DNA of 64,000 nucleotides from Cocos nucifera (taxonomy: Eukaryota; Streptophyta; Magnoliopsida; Arecales; Arecaceae): contig QRFJ01000085.1 in NCBI GenBank assembly GCA_006176705.1, forward strand, positions 392,249-456,248, read 5' to 3'. A program made the translations under genes and the position numbers. Positions 36,246 through 48,625 of this stretch are shown piece by piece (within the stretch, counting starts at the first letter, position 1; every line of letters begins with the position of its first letter). The notes below the pieces were generated by a model. That model was not told the DNA's origin. It ran no database searches and saw only the letters and a program-made list of their open reading frames with translations.

Positions 36246-38508
36246 TGTTAGATATATGTGCCTAGAAGCCAGAATTGGCTGACACTTGTAATACACTTCT
36301 AGGGGCAAAATTGTAATTTTGACTATAATTAATGAAATGGTTATTTCTATCACACATGTGTATTTAGAGTGTCTGTGATACATCCTTTGAATTAATGGTA
36401 ATGATAATTCATATTTTTAAGAGTTGAAAATTTAAGACATGAATAATCATTATTAACTCATAAACAAGCTCCCGACCATAGGATCATCACTGAGGATGGT
36501 GATTGATCCGAAGGTTGTGTACGATCGCTTCTCTTTAGTAGATGAGTCTTGAGTCTACGGTGTGGAGACACCGGAGCGAGAGTACAGGTACTCGTTAGAG
36601 AACGAGGGCACTCGAGCGCTGACCACCGAGTAGTCATTAGGAAGTCTCACCTTCTCGTCAAGTGACTGACTCGATGCATGCATAGTGTGTCTGGTTCTTT
36701 GACCTGAGATGCATCGGCAGTTCACCTTGAGGGTGTTATAGTTTGACTACACCATTACTCGTCTCCTAGCCATATGAACCCTGAGGTGTATGTTGGCTGT
36801 GACATGTTCATTGTAGGAACTGGATTGCATCAAGATGGGATCTATCTACCTCGGTGGTAGAGGAGTAGCCTATGATGATCATTGAGAATCAAGTCCTTGA
36901 AGCCCATGGCATGGCAGAGTGGAATAATAGAAAGAGTTCTATTTTAGATTTCACATTGGACTCGAATCGAATGATTACATCATATGACAGAGACTAGGGT
37001 TTGACGAGTTCACCTTACCCTAATCTGATCGGGGCTCAAGATAGAAAACTTAATCACACAGGTAGCTGCACCAAGAGGTTCCATTCAGCTCTGATGGTTG
37101 CCACATATACTGCTAGGTGTCGCTGGTGGATTTTGGGAGCAATTAGAATGATTTAGATGATCGATCATTCTAGCTGTCGAATCAGAAGAGTTCTGATTCA
37201 TTCGAAAGGAGTTTCGATGATGTCTATTGATAGAGATCATGACATATCCCATTACCATACAGAACTGAACCTAACTGGTCACACAAACAAGGGTTTGAAT
37301 CTGGTGATCATCAATTGAACTGATCTAGTTCAATTGATCTGAATGAGATTTAATTAGGTTCAAGGAAATGTGTGCTAGCACTCGATTGAACCTAACGTTC
37401 TTCTTTTACTATCATAAATAAGTTGTCCTGACTGAGCCAAAGAGTTTTGTGCTCAATCAGAGGCCTTCATATTGGTCTGACTGGAGGTTGTCAAGTCAGA
37501 ATAGGTTGTCTTATTTGTAAACATTCCTGCCATTTTTGGTCACCTGCATTTCTTGTTCTTTGACTTTGGTCAAATGTCTACTTTGACTGGTCAAAACGTT
37601 GACCATTGATCCTTCACTTTTCGACCACATGTCATGCACCTATTGCGAGGATGTGTGGGCTTGTCCCCTGCCAGAACTTGGCAAGGAGGAAGGGCGCACG
37701 CCAAGGGTGGTGTGAGCCCAGTAGGAAGCGCCTTGGAGTCCTTGTTGGACAAGGACTCCACCTCCCTTTAGGATTCCAATCAGAGTTCTACAAGAATCCA
37801 GTTTGACTGATCTTAGGCGCCCTCTAAGGAGGAATCCAGGGTCTTTTTCAAACCAATGAAGATTAGATCTGATTTCACAAAGGGTTGTATGGTTGAGAGA
37901 AAAGAGGAGTTGGATCACAAGAGGTCTATAAATATGACCCTGCGCCCAACCTAATCCTAATGCAAGTGAATCAATAGAGAATTTTCCACGCCTAAGGTGC
38001 CTCTCCCCTCCTTCTCCATGCCATATCTCTCTTCTCCCTGTTCTCCACGTCCAAAAGTGTTTTGGACTTAGTTTGTGGTGCGATTTCAGATCAGGAAAGG
38101 CGATCAAAAGCAAGAAGCTGCGCTTGCTGCAAAAGGACGACTGCAGATCTTCAAAAAGAGTTTTGAAGATTCTCCAGATCAGATCCAGATCTGATTTTTG
38201 GAGGTGTGATAGAGAAGAAGAGGTTCTCAGATCCAACCCGAGTGGATATCGGTAGAGGCAGGCGCTTGCGTGGCTAAGATCCAGAACCTTCCGCTGCAAT
38301 TAGGATCATCTACAGGGTAATAGGATTACCCAAACCAGGTAAATTAAATTGATTTAATTTATCTTATTTTATTTTATTTATTAAAATAATAAGAATCAGA
38401 TCTGAAACATATCAAGATCTGATTAGTCAAGAGAAAATTTTTGAAATATATCTCTTGATCTAATCAGATCTGGACGAACCTGGAACGGAAAATCAGGATT
38501 TTCCTTCA
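36246..38508 (+). mobile_element. Copia-2 3' LTR
   Basis: Begins TGTTAGATATATGTG directly after the tract AAGTGGGAGAT and ends TTTTCCTTCA. Indels are fewer than in 27680-36240 but still present. A TATA box (37926-37934) and a damaged W-box cluster are present. The Copia-1 leader resumes at 38509. Confidence 0.85.
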
Positions 38509-38839
38509 ATATGTGATATTTAAAATTAAATAATTTTTATTTGCTGTTTATCAGATGTTATTATAACACTTATAATATCAAAAAATAGTAAATAAGAAGA
38601 TCTAAAATATGATTTAATCAGATTAAATCAAAGACATGCAAAACTATTCTATAGAACTATTCTATTCTAGAACTAGTCATGCATATCTTCTTAATCTTAG
38701 ATCCAAATTATTTAATTTTAATTTTTTCTGATTTTAGATCTGATCACATCTCATGTGACATCTGAAATCACTTTATTTTTAATTAAAATAAAATTAAAAT
38801 CAGATCTAAATAATTTAGAACCATGGCTCTGATACCAGT
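38509..38839 (-). other. Copia-1 leader, LTR-proximal part, with primer-binding site
   Basis: Reverse complement of 25792-26121. The primer-binding site (minus strand TGGTATCAGAGCCATGG) is at 38821-38837, two bases from the LTR. The sequence is clean again from here on. Confidence 0.85.
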
Positions 38840-41134
38840 TGAAGGGAAATCCTGATTTCCCGATCCAGGTTCGTCCAGATCTGATCAGATCAAGAGATAT
38901 ATTTCAAAAATTTTTCTCTTGATCCTAATCAGATCTTGATATGTTTCAGATCTGATTCTTATTATTTTAATAAATAAAATAAAATAAGATAAATTAAATC
39001 AAATTTAATTTACCTGATTTGGGTAATCCTATTACCCTGTAGATGATCCTGATTGCAGCGGAAGGTTCTGGATCTAGCCACGCAAGCGCCTGGCCTCTAT
39101 CGATATCCACTCAGGTTGGATCTGGAGATCCTCTTCTTCTCTATCACGTCTCCAAAAATTAGATCTGGATCTGATCTGGAGGATCTTCAAAACTCCTTTT
39201 GAAGATCAGCAGTCGTCCTTTGCAGCAGTGCAGCCTTCTTCTTTTGATCGCCTTTCTTTTGATCTGGAATCGCACCAACCAAAGTCCAAAACTCCTTTTG
39301 GACGTGGAGAGGAGAAGGAGGAGAAGTTTAGGCATGGAGGAAGGAGGGGAGAGGCAGCCTTGGGGCGTGGGAAATCTCTCAATCTAATTGCATTAGAATC
39401 TGAGTTGGGCGCAGGGTCTTATTTATAGACTAAGCTGTGATCCAACTCCTCTTCTTCTCAACCAATCACAACCCTTTGTGAAATCAGATCTAAATCTGAT
39501 TGGTTGGGAATAGAGTCCCCTGGATTCCTCCTTAGAGGGCGCCTAAGACCAGTCAAACTGGATTCTTAGTAAGAACTCTGAATTGGAATCCAAAAGGGAG
39601 GTGGAGTCCTTGTCCAACAAGGACTCCTAAGGCGCCTCCAACTTGGGCACACGCCTAGGGTGGCGTGCGCCCTCCTCCTTGCCAGGTTCTGGCAGGGGGA
39701 CAGGCCCCCACCAGTTCTCCAATAGGTGCGTGACACGTGGACAAAAGTCAAAGTGTCTAATGGTCAACATTTGACCAGTCAAAGGTCAGACTTTTGACCA
39801 AAGTCAAAGAACCAAGAAATGGCAGGTGACCAAAAATGGCAGGTAATGTCTTATAAAATAAGACAACCTTTCTGAACTTGGACAACCTCCAGTCAGACCA
39901 TATGAAGGCCTCTGATTGAGCACAAACTCCTTTGGCTCAGTCAGGACAACTTATTTATGATAGTAAAAGAAGAACGTTAGGTTCAATCGAGTGCTAGCAC
40001 GATTTCCTTGAACCTAATTGAATCTCATTCAGATCAATTGAACTAGATTAGTTCAATTGATGATCACCAGATTCAAACCCTTGTTTGTGTGACCCAGTTA
40101 GGTTCAGTTCTGTATGGTAATGGGATATGTCATGATCTCTATCATAGACATCATCGAAACTCCTTTCGATGGATCAGAACTCTTCTGATTCGAACAGCTA
40201 GAATGATCGATCATCTAAATCATTCTAATTGCTCCCAAAATCCACCAGTGACACCTAGCAGTATATGGTGGCAACCCATCAGAGCTGAATGTGAACCTCT
40301 TGGTGCAGCTACCTGTGTGATTAAGTTCTTCTATCTTGAGCCCCGATCAGATTAGGGTTAAGGTAAACTCGTCAAACCCTAGTCTCTGTCATATGATGTA
40401 ATCATTCGATTCGAGTCCAATGTGAAAATCCTAAATAGAAACTCTTTCTATTATTTCACTCTGCCATGGCCATGGGCTTCTGGACTTGATTCTCATGATT
40501 ATCATAGGGCTGCTCCTCTACCACCGAGGTAGATAGATTCCATCTTGATGCAATCCAGTTCCTACAATGAACATGCTATAGCCAACATACACCTCAGGGT
40601 TCCATATGGCTAGGAGACCGAGTAATGGTGTAGTCAAACTATAACACCCTCAAGGTGAACTGCCGATGCATCTCAGGTCAAAGAACCAGACACACTACTG
40701 CAGCATCGAGTCAGTCATTGACGAGAAGGTAGACTTCCTAATGACTACTCGAGGTGGTCACGCTCAGTGCCCTCGTTCTCTAACGAGTACCTGTACTCTT
40801 CGCTCCGGTGTCTCCACACCGTAGACTCAAGACTCATCTACTAAAAAGAAGCGATCGTACACCAACCTTCCGGATCAATCACCATTCTCATGATGATCCT
40901 ATGGTCGGGAGCTGTTTATGAGTTAATAATGATTATTCATGTCTTAAATTTTCAACTCTTGAAAATATGAATTATCATTATCATTAACTCAAAGGATGTA
41001 TCACAGACACTAAATACACAGGTGTGATAGAAAATAATCCATTTTATTGATTATAGTCAAAATTATAATTTTGCCCCTAGAAGTGTATTACAAGTGTCAG
41101 CCAATTCTGGCTTCTAGGGCACATATATCTAACA
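38840..41134 (-). mobile_element. Copia-1 5' LTR
   Basis: 2295 bp, ends TGTTAGATATATG... and ...TTCCCTTCA on the minus strand. Closely similar to 16443-18723. TATA box at 39420-39428 and W-box cluster at 39743-39812, both minus strand. Followed by CTAGG, the right copy of the target duplication. Confidence 0.9.
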
Positions 41135-42540
41135 CTAGGGCATGCCAGCTGTTATCTCATAGATGGACAAATATGGAAGTCAAGCTAGGTCGCTCAATTC
41201 CACCTCCATCATAGGTTTTGTTCACTCTACCCAAAGATCTACTCAAGAAAGTCTCTTGCAGCAATAGAAACTTCATCACTCTTCTATGTCGCTTCTTATC
41301 CTCCCGAGTCTTCCATCTTATGCCCCATCCATCTCGATTTGAAGCTCCACCTCATACTAGACTCTCCATTATGAGGTAATGTCCTTCATTCTTTCTTTCT
41401 CTAATTATCATCCTACTGCCGTGTATGAACTTCAAGATTCCTCCATCAACTTTTCATCTAAAGTCGATCAAATCTAGTTTGCTCAGTAAGATTAGATTCT
41501 TCTTAAAGCTAGGTATGTATCGAACCTCACCCAACTTCTTCACTATTCCATTATAGAGCTTCATGCTGACCATCCTGCTATCCTTGATCTCACAGCTTGA
41601 TCCATCCAGTAGAAATACTGTACCCTCACTGATCTTCAGAGAGTCAAATAGCTTCTCTCTATAACATATATGATGGACATGAGCAGAATCCATAATCCAC
41701 TAAGAGGAAGAAGTAGATACCTCATCAGTTGCTATAAAAACATCATCACTGCCTTCTGTATCGCTACTGGCCACTACCACAGTAGCCTATATTCAATCTT
41801 TAAGTTATGGGCAATCTTTGATATGACGACCCAATTTGATACATTGGTAGCATCTGATCTTGCTCTGATCCCTCATCCTCGATCTGAACTATCCACTTTG
41901 CGATCTCCTACCACCCTATCTGCTGCCACCTACTTCTCCAGAAATCGTCAAAGCTAAGCTATTATATGAGCTCGAAGCTGGATTTTTCCTCTTGAGAACC
42001 AGAATTACCATAGTGATCTTGTCCATCTTGATGGTACTCTTTTCTACTAGAAGAGTAGTTACCAAGGACTCATATGAATGAAGAAGCAATGCTAACAAAA
42101 CAAATACCCTAATCTTCTCTTCAATTTTTTCGACAATGTTGATAAGGTTGGTGAGGATCTTCAAAAAGTTGGATAGATGCTCCTGCATACCTTATCCCTT
42201 GATCATCCATAACTGGTAGAACTATCACCAAAGGAATAGCTTGTTCGTAAGCAAATTTACCATATATAGCTAATCGAGCTTCGACCACATGACCATCGAA
42301 AAAATCTTGCCAAGTAAATGGATCACCACGTCATCCGCTAGGTGTAAGCAGATCATGCTCACCACCTATATCTAGAGCCGCTTTCAATCCTGTATCTTCA
42401 CGATGGCCAGCATCTCCTCATATATGAGAACATCGATCAAATCTTGTTGGATGAGGACATCCTTTACCATTGCTTGCCATAAAGAGAAGTTGTTCTTTCC
42501 ATCGAATCTATTGATCTCTAGTTTGATTGTACTTATCTTC
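41135..42540 (-). pseudogene. Copia-3 gag and protease remnant
   Basis: On the minus strand gag begins near 42535 with a KFDGKNNFSLWQ-like start, then continues with LYMVNLLTNKLFLW-like and EHLSNFLKILTNL (UBN2-type Copia gag). A zinc-knuckle region with CYQCIKLGRHIKDC (CX2CX4HX4C) lies near 41830-41870. The protease region reads WIMDSAHVHH, where the family has the D-S-G/A active-site motif, followed by GIVKKLGEVRYIP and KKNLILLSKLD (41693-41454). Further on it decays into pre-integrase-like sequence and is cut at 41134 by Copia-1. Stops and frameshifts are scattered. No integrase, RT or RNase H of this element is found in the window. It is a different Copia family from Copia-1. Confidence 0.75.
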
Positions 42541-42615
42541 TCTATCTTCTTCAATCTTGATCACCACTACCATAATTTACACTCTGGTACTGCCTGGTTC
42601 TGATACTAATTATTA

Positions 42616-42905
42616 TGAAAGTTTGGTCAGGATACCACCACCTCGAGACCTTTTTAATACCACTTGTATTGCACTAGATTACATATAGATATCGCAAGAG
42701 AAAGAAAGAAGAATAAAAGATAAGAGATAGTACACAATCAAGTACGTGGACTAAATAAAGGTCTACCTCCATGGAACATTTTAATTTTACAGTGAAAGAA
42801 CTAAAATAAAATAAATATAAAAAAAATTTATCACTCAAATCTTGTACAAGAGTCTATCAACAAGAAGCCTCAAAATCCTCATAAAAGCTCTCTAAAACCT
42901 CTTAA
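42616..42905 (-). mobile_element. Copia-3 right (5') LTR, truncated
   Basis: On the minus strand the LTR ends CTGACCAAACTTTCA (42616), followed by a spacer and AGTATCAGAACCAGG (a degenerate tRNA-Met primer site, about 42591-42606), then gag. It aligns with 8946-9240. The homology stops at 42905, where CACTA-2-type sequence begins. Confidence 0.65.
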
Positions 42906-43330
42906 GACATCCCTGGCCCATCGATTGGATGGTTAGATTGAATTTTTAGCCTCTAGATCCTCTTTCTAGACTCAAATATAAATATACGAAGCTTCTAAAT
43001 ATAAAAATTTAAAATAATTAAAAAAAATTAATAATATAATTATCTGATATGATGGTTGGAATGACAAATCTAGGTGATCGTGTAGCTGTGGATCCTAAAG
43101 AAGCTCCATGATCATATCACAGATGACGTTCAGAAGGCTCTGAGATTGCTGGCTTAAAAGTCTCGGTATGACCTCCTCCATATGCACATCGCTCTAGGTC
43201 GGGAACATCAAGGCCTATGAGGATACTGAAGGATATCATGATAGTGAAATATCTAAGCTATGGCTGAATCATATGACTTAGCTCTTACTCACTCATCCAG
43301 TGGCATTGAGCCATCTTAATCCAACGGCCA
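42906..43330. mobile_element. CACTA-2-family internal fragment
   Basis: Aligns by eye with 10432-10850 (GGATGGTTAGATTGAATTTTTA, then AAGCTTCTAAATAT, then GACCTCCTCCATATG, then CACATCGCTCTA, in order). It has no terminal or subterminal repeats of its own, so it is a broken piece. Confidence 0.65.
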
Positions 43331-43984
43331 GTGACTTCAGCAAGGGTAAATTCAAGCTAAACTCAAAATAGAACTTCGAAAAGGACTCACAAAAGCCCTG
43401 TTTTCTCTCTATTTAAACCCCCTTACACCCTGAAGCCCTTTCTCAGGTCCTCTTAGCCGAGAGCACACAAATCTTTCAACTCTCCTCCTCTCTTTCTTCC
43501 AAGCCACAGACACCTTCTTTTTTCTTCTTTCTTCTTTTTTTTTTTCTTTTGTTCCATCTAAGGAGCTTGAAAATATCGATGGTGGAAGAATTCAACCGCA
43601 CGCATAGCTAAAGATCTTATGTCTTTAGGGAGTAAAAAAAATCTTAAGTATGAAAGTTTATAATTTGAATTCTATTTTTTTTATTGAGCAATAAAGTTTG
43701 ATTATTTATCATCAACGTGTATTTCTTATTTATGCTTTAATGTTAAATTTCTTATAATTTATAACTAAAGAGATAGATCATGATTGTGAAAAGATACGAT
43801 CTATACTCAAGTTAAAATAAATTATAAGATTTATTAAATTAATATTTTATATTTTTTGATTATATATCTAAATAATCTATATTTATGAGATGGGTCATGA
43901 TCGTGTTAGATATGGTCCATGCTAAGTAGAATATGTTATGTTAGAATTAGGTCGAAGAAACATTCATCTCATAAGATTGCATAT
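43331..43984. other. Unassigned sequence left of the Gypsy element
   Basis: 43380-43640 has CT-rich, 5'-UTR-like sequence with CTATTTAAACCC (a possible TATA region near 43419). 43640-43984 is AT-rich with repeated GATAGATCATGAT- and GGTCATGATCGTG-like themes. It may be leader or LTR of an older element into which the Gypsy element inserted. No gene recognised. Confidence 0.4.
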
Positions 43985-45583
43985 TGATAAGCATCATAAA
44001 TTTATCAATAAAAATATTAATTTATTAATTAATTTATATTAATTTTTAAAAATTATTAATCAATTTATATATAATTTTTTAAAAATTTATATTTTTATTA
44101 ATTAAAAAATTAATTAAAAAATAATAAAAATTAAAAAATAAAATTTTATTATCAATAAAAAGAGCTTATTTTTTTGATCATAATGAAATAAATTTTGAGT
44201 AAAACGAAGCTAAAACAAAAAAGATATAAATTTTTAAAGAAATAAAATAAATAAAAATTAAATAAAAAAAGAAAACGGCTTAGTCGGCTCCGCAAGCCAA
44301 GCCACCAAGTCAAGCCAAGCCATCAAAGCTGACTCAGCCATTGAAGCCATTAGTCGGTCCATGATCCAAGCGTAGACCGCCAGCTCAGCAGCAACCGACG
44401 AATCATAGAGCGACACATGACGGACCTAGACCCTTAAAGGGTCTACAGAAATTTATCGTAGCTGACAGAGTATTTTGGTCTTTTCACTCAACGACAAGAG
44501 TGCTGATTGGCTATGGTGTGCGGTGCGGCCGGTCCACACAGTCCATGGGAATAGTAATTATGTAATCGGATGGCTGTGGTTGCTTGCAATCAAGATCGGA
44601 CGGTCAGGGTTTATTCCAACTCTGATTTGGTTTCTGATTTCACTCGGATCATCATCGGATGGCAGCGCTCGATCCAGGGGATGATCCGATGGTCCAAAAC
44701 ACTCCCGACATTGATCAGAACTCTCGATGCATGATTTGCGGTCAGATTTCCTCCATCAAAGCACGATCGAATGGCCAGAATTTAATCCGACCTGATCTGG
44801 GCTGATACATATCCGATTTTGATGATTTTTGGACCGTTGGATTCTTATTGAATGGCTAGATTTTACCAGAATTACCAGAGTCATATCAGAGCTATTTTGA
44901 TTGAAATTTTATTTAGATTTCTTTATATTTTGATGATTACAGAGGCTATTAGTCCCATATTTCCTTCAGAAATAAATATCCAACCCTCCTAGCTTTATAA
45001 AAAGGATTCTAAGCCTCTAAAAATAAATATCTCTAATCAAGGAGAAGCTTTGGTACAGGATGAAGCCAGGCTATGGATTAAAGGCTGCTTCAAAGCAATG
45101 AGTGTCGAGAAGAAGAGCTAGGCTTCTACACCATCTTTCTGCCAATGTCGATCCAAGATTAGAGATCAGCTTATTTTAATTTCTTCTTTTCATATATTTA
45201 AATTATAAAATTTTAATTAATGTAATATTTATTTTTATATTCTTTAATACTTTTTATTTTTATTATAATTTAATTTTTATATTTTAATTATTACTTTTTA
45301 TTTTTCTGTAAGTAGATGCTAAGATCTAACTAGTAGATCTTAGTACCAAGTTTAAATTCCTGCATTTTTTAATTTTTAATTTTTATTTTCTGACTTCACT
45401 TCTAATCCTAAAACTTTTCTCTTTTCTTTTTTTTTTATAAAATCAAAGATTTCAAATCTAAGAACACTACCTTCCCTATGGATTCGATCCGACTCCCTAC
45501 TATCTACATATTTTTAATTATTTTAAGAAGTCGAATTAAACTGATAAACACGGTATCTTAACGATAATATCGCATTCCTATCA
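43985..45583 (+). mobile_element. Gypsy 5' LTR
   Basis: 1599 bp. A TATA box (TATAAAAAGG, 44996-45005) precedes ATTCTAAGCCTC. The first 300 bases are strongly AT-rich, then a GC-richer block follows (44280-44900). It contains CCAAGCCACCAAGTCAAG, an extra tandem unit absent from the right LTR. Confidence 0.85.
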
Positions 45584-45589
45584 TATTTT

Positions 45590-45607
45590 TGGTGCCATTG
45601 CCGAAGA
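45590..45607 (+). promoter_or_regulatory. Gypsy primer-binding site
   Basis: TGGTGCCATTGCCGAAGA, a degenerate form of the plant Gypsy site TGGCGCCGTTGCCGGGGA (tRNA-Asp type), seven bases after the LTR. A second, better-matching start, TGGCGCCATTGCTGGAAA, occurs at 45675-45692. Confidence 0.65.
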
Positions 45608-46976
45608 TTATTTTTGATTTTTGATTTTGATTTCTTTGATTTATTAAAAATAATTTCGGCAAATGGCGCCAAGTTGGCGCCATTGCTGGAAAAGGCACGA
45701 ATATTAAATTTTTGATCTCTTTGATTTTTTTATAAATAAATTATAAATAAAATTTTTATTTTTCTTATAAATATGGCTTGCTAATTTTTTTTATTATTTT
45801 GCAGAAAAAGAAATTAAAGAACAAAAAGAACTAGGTGTTTTGCTTGGTGAGATCAATCCTAAACCTAGTCCTTTTTATTTATTTATTTATTTTATTTTAA
45901 AATTAAATTTTAATAAAAAATATATCCACTTAAATCTAATTAAAAATCTTATGATAAGATTAGAAATCCTAACTATTTAGAGCATGCATCATATTAGTTT
46001 TATTTTTATTTTTATTTTTTTATTTTATTATTATTATTATTATTTTGGTGATTGCTGGAGGTAAGGTAAGCCTTTCAGAATTCAATTAGTTGCATGCATC
46101 TAGCTTAAATTGCATAGAACCTTTTGATTGAAAATTTTTTATGCATATTCATATTAAACCAAATTAACAGCATAATCCAATTAAATAAGATAAGATGAGG
46201 ATTTGATCACCCTTCCTTAGCCCACAAACAACCAACCAGCATCCTACATTGACCTAAGCCTTTAAATTAAAATTAATTAGACATCAGCCCTAGGAACTCG
46301 AGCTCAATAGGATAAGGAATCCTAAGAGTTGAATCGGATTAGGATAAGTCAATTTGACTGATGTCTAGAAAAGTGGTTCAGGAACGACTGGGCCCGAAGA
46401 AAGATGGTTTCTAATTGATTCCGTTCACGTACCTGATCAAGCACAATTGGTATCTAAGGCAAGCAATGGAGGGACTCCCACTGATCTTACACTTACCTGG
46501 CTAGTTGATTGGCTAATCCTACACTTGGAGAGCTTGAAGGTGACCTTGGCAGTTAGGAGCTGTCTAGATCAAGGATAACCCCTAGTCAGAATTGATTGAT
46601 CAACTTGATTGCTAACCAACATCAAACCTAATTAAACTTAATTCTTCTCTCTCTTCTTAGTTCTAGGACTCCTTAGGACCTATTCTTTAGAACTCTTCTT
46701 TCTTTTTTCTTCTTTCTCCTTTAAAAATAAAATAAAATAAAAATTAAATTTAACTAACTAAAAAATATTAAAAATAATAATTAAATTTAATTAATAAATA
46801 AAATAATTAATCTTTAATATAAAAAAAATAATAAAAAATTTAAAAAAAATTTAAAAAATTTTGAACCACACGTTAGGATTGCACTAGTGCATGCACGGTA
46901 GAAAATCGCTTTACCTAATCTAGTTGAACCCAACCATAAAATTAAAAGGCTGAATTATTTTAAATTCGATAACTAA
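45608..46976 (+). other. Gypsy leader
   Basis: AT-rich untranslated sequence with a (TTA)n microsatellite at about 46018-46045 and a GC-richer stretch at 46200-46680. No open frame of note before the gag ATG. Confidence 0.65.
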
Positions 46977-48625
46977 ATGGCTGAAAATTTTAGAGAACCA
47001 CCTAAGCAAATGAAGAAATACTTTATTTCTTCCACCTATAATCCATCGACTTGTATCCAATTACCTAAAATTCGTGCTATCCACTATGAGATCGAGCCGA
47101 CTATAATCCAGATGCTTCCATCTTTTTATGGGAACACCAATGAAGATCCTTATAAATATCTGAATGAATTCTTAGAAATCTGCTCTATGGTGAGAATTAA
47201 AAATTTAACTAATGATGCCCTTAGACTAATTTTATTTTCCTTATTATTAAAAGATAAAGCCAAGTACTGGCTTGGGACAATAGGGAGACCAATTAAAACT
47301 TGGGTTGACTTACAAAGTGAATTTCTTAAAAAATTTTATCCCATAGGCCAAACCTATACTATGAGATGAGCTATCACTGGATTTGCTCAACTTCCAGGGG
47401 AACAGATTCACGAGTCATGGGAGAGACTTAAGGAACTTCTTAAAAAATGTCCACACCATGGTCTGTCTAAGTGGCAAATAGTTCAAGCTTTCTATGAGGG
47501 TTTAGGAGTCCAATACAGATAGATAGTAGATGCATCCTATGGAGGTGCATTCATGAACAAGAGTGAGGACGAAGCCTATACTTTATTTGAAATCCTGAGT
47601 GAAAACTCAATTAACCATGCTTCGTTGTCTTTCCACCAAACCTGACAGGAATCCATGAATTTAAACATCTACAATCTAATCATAAGACTGATTTAAATTT
47701 GATAAATAAAGTGGACTTTCTTGCTCAGAAATTAGATCAAGTCCTAACCCTAGGTCAACAATCTCCTGCACAATTCACATCAACTTCTAATTATCAAGAG
47801 ATTTGTTCAATCTATGCTAGCCCAACCCATCATGTGAGTGAATGTCCTATGACTGTACAGTTTCCACCTTTTATCCAAGAACAAGTCCAAGCTGCTAAAG
47901 ACTACTCCAAACTGGTTAATGATCTATTTTTAAATTTATATAACTCTGACTGGAGAAACCATCCTAATTTTTCTTGAAAATCACAACAGACTCAGGCTCA
48001 AACCCAAATTTCATCAGTGCAAAATTATCAGAATAGACTTCAATACCAAAACTATACTTATGAATAAGGTCAGCCTAGTAAGCCTTTCCAGCCACCACAT
48101 CATAATCAGCCCTCATACCCACCTCCTCAACAGACCAATCTAGCTGATGATAGATTTAACCAACTTCAACAATTAATTCTAACTCAACAACAATCAATCA
48201 CCAGGCTAGAAGCTCAAATAGGATAATTAGTTGAGTCTAACATAAGGAGAGAACTAGATCAACTATCGAACCTACCAATTTCAAATAACCCACCTAATGT
48301 CCACCAATCACCTGGACCAAACTATCAATTTAATGTCCCACTTAAGAATTCCCAATTTAAGAATACCAAAATAATTTCTAAACTTAAACGCTATAGAATT
48401 CTTATGGACCCATACCAAGATCAGGTGAGAGAGGCTAGTACTGATGCTAGCCAAAATAAAAATTTAGAGAAATTGGTTAATACTGAGACTAACCGTATAG
48501 AAGAACCCGAGCTAGAAATTAGTACTGATGCTAGTTCCAATTTAAATGAGATAGAAAAATCGGAAAAGAGAATAGATGACTTACCCGAGACTTATAAACT
48601 AATATCCTATTTCCTTCAACCCTAG
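46977..48625 (+). pseudogene. Gypsy gag (Athila-like, Retrotrans_gag)
   Basis: The first frame (46977-47369) starts MAENFREPPK and has the capsid-type core: FLEICSMVRI, LFSLLLKDKAKYWL and WVDLQSEFLKKFYP, typical of Retrotrans_gag. After a TGA the frame continues with QLPGEQIHESWERLKELL and CPHHGL. Further stops occur near 47520 and 47643, and a frameshift leads into 47699-47977. That piece has a knuckle-like segment CSIYASPTHHVSEC, with Tyr in place of the second Cys. The C-terminal part is Gln/Pro-rich, then acidic (48404-48625). The copy is decayed. No pol follows; the sequence passes directly to the 3' region near 48960. Confidence 0.8.

Larger units (their letters stand above)
23516..38508 (+). 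mobile_element. Copia-2, Ty1-copia retrotransposon nested in Copia-1
   Basis: Plus-strand member of the Copia-1 family: 5' LTR 23516-25791, primer site 25794-25810, leader to 27654, 25-N gap, redundant noisy segment to 32160, gag-pol 32177-36233, polypurine tract, and 3' LTR 36246-38508. The first ten or so bases of the 5' LTR (TGTTAGATA...) are missing at the junction with the Copia-1 leader. With the redundant segment removed it would be about 10.5 kb, matching Copia-1. Because of the low sequence quality after the gap, its coding state cannot be judged. Confidence 0.75.
16443..41134 (-). mobile_element. Copia-1, Ty1-copia retrotransposon with nested Copia-2
   Basis: Minus-strand element: 3' LTR 16443-18723, polypurine tract, RT-RNase H, integrase, protease and gag up to 22706, leader 22707-23515, interruption by Copia-2, leader remainder 38509-38837 with primer site, and 5' LTR 38840-41134. 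The flanking pentamers are TTAGG (16438-16442) and CTAGG (41135-41139), a target duplication with one change. This supports the two distant LTRs being ends of one element. The domain order protease-integrase-RT-RNase H is the Copia order. Without Copia-2 it would be about 9.7 kb; adding the ~713 bases missing from its leader gives about 10.4 kb. The coding region is decayed. Confidence 0.8.

Noticed and set aside
23516..38508. Three LTRs in series as evidence of a tandem Copia array
   Set aside because: The middle LTR copy carries the same unique left junction as the first and starts right after an N gap, so assembly redundancy is more likely.
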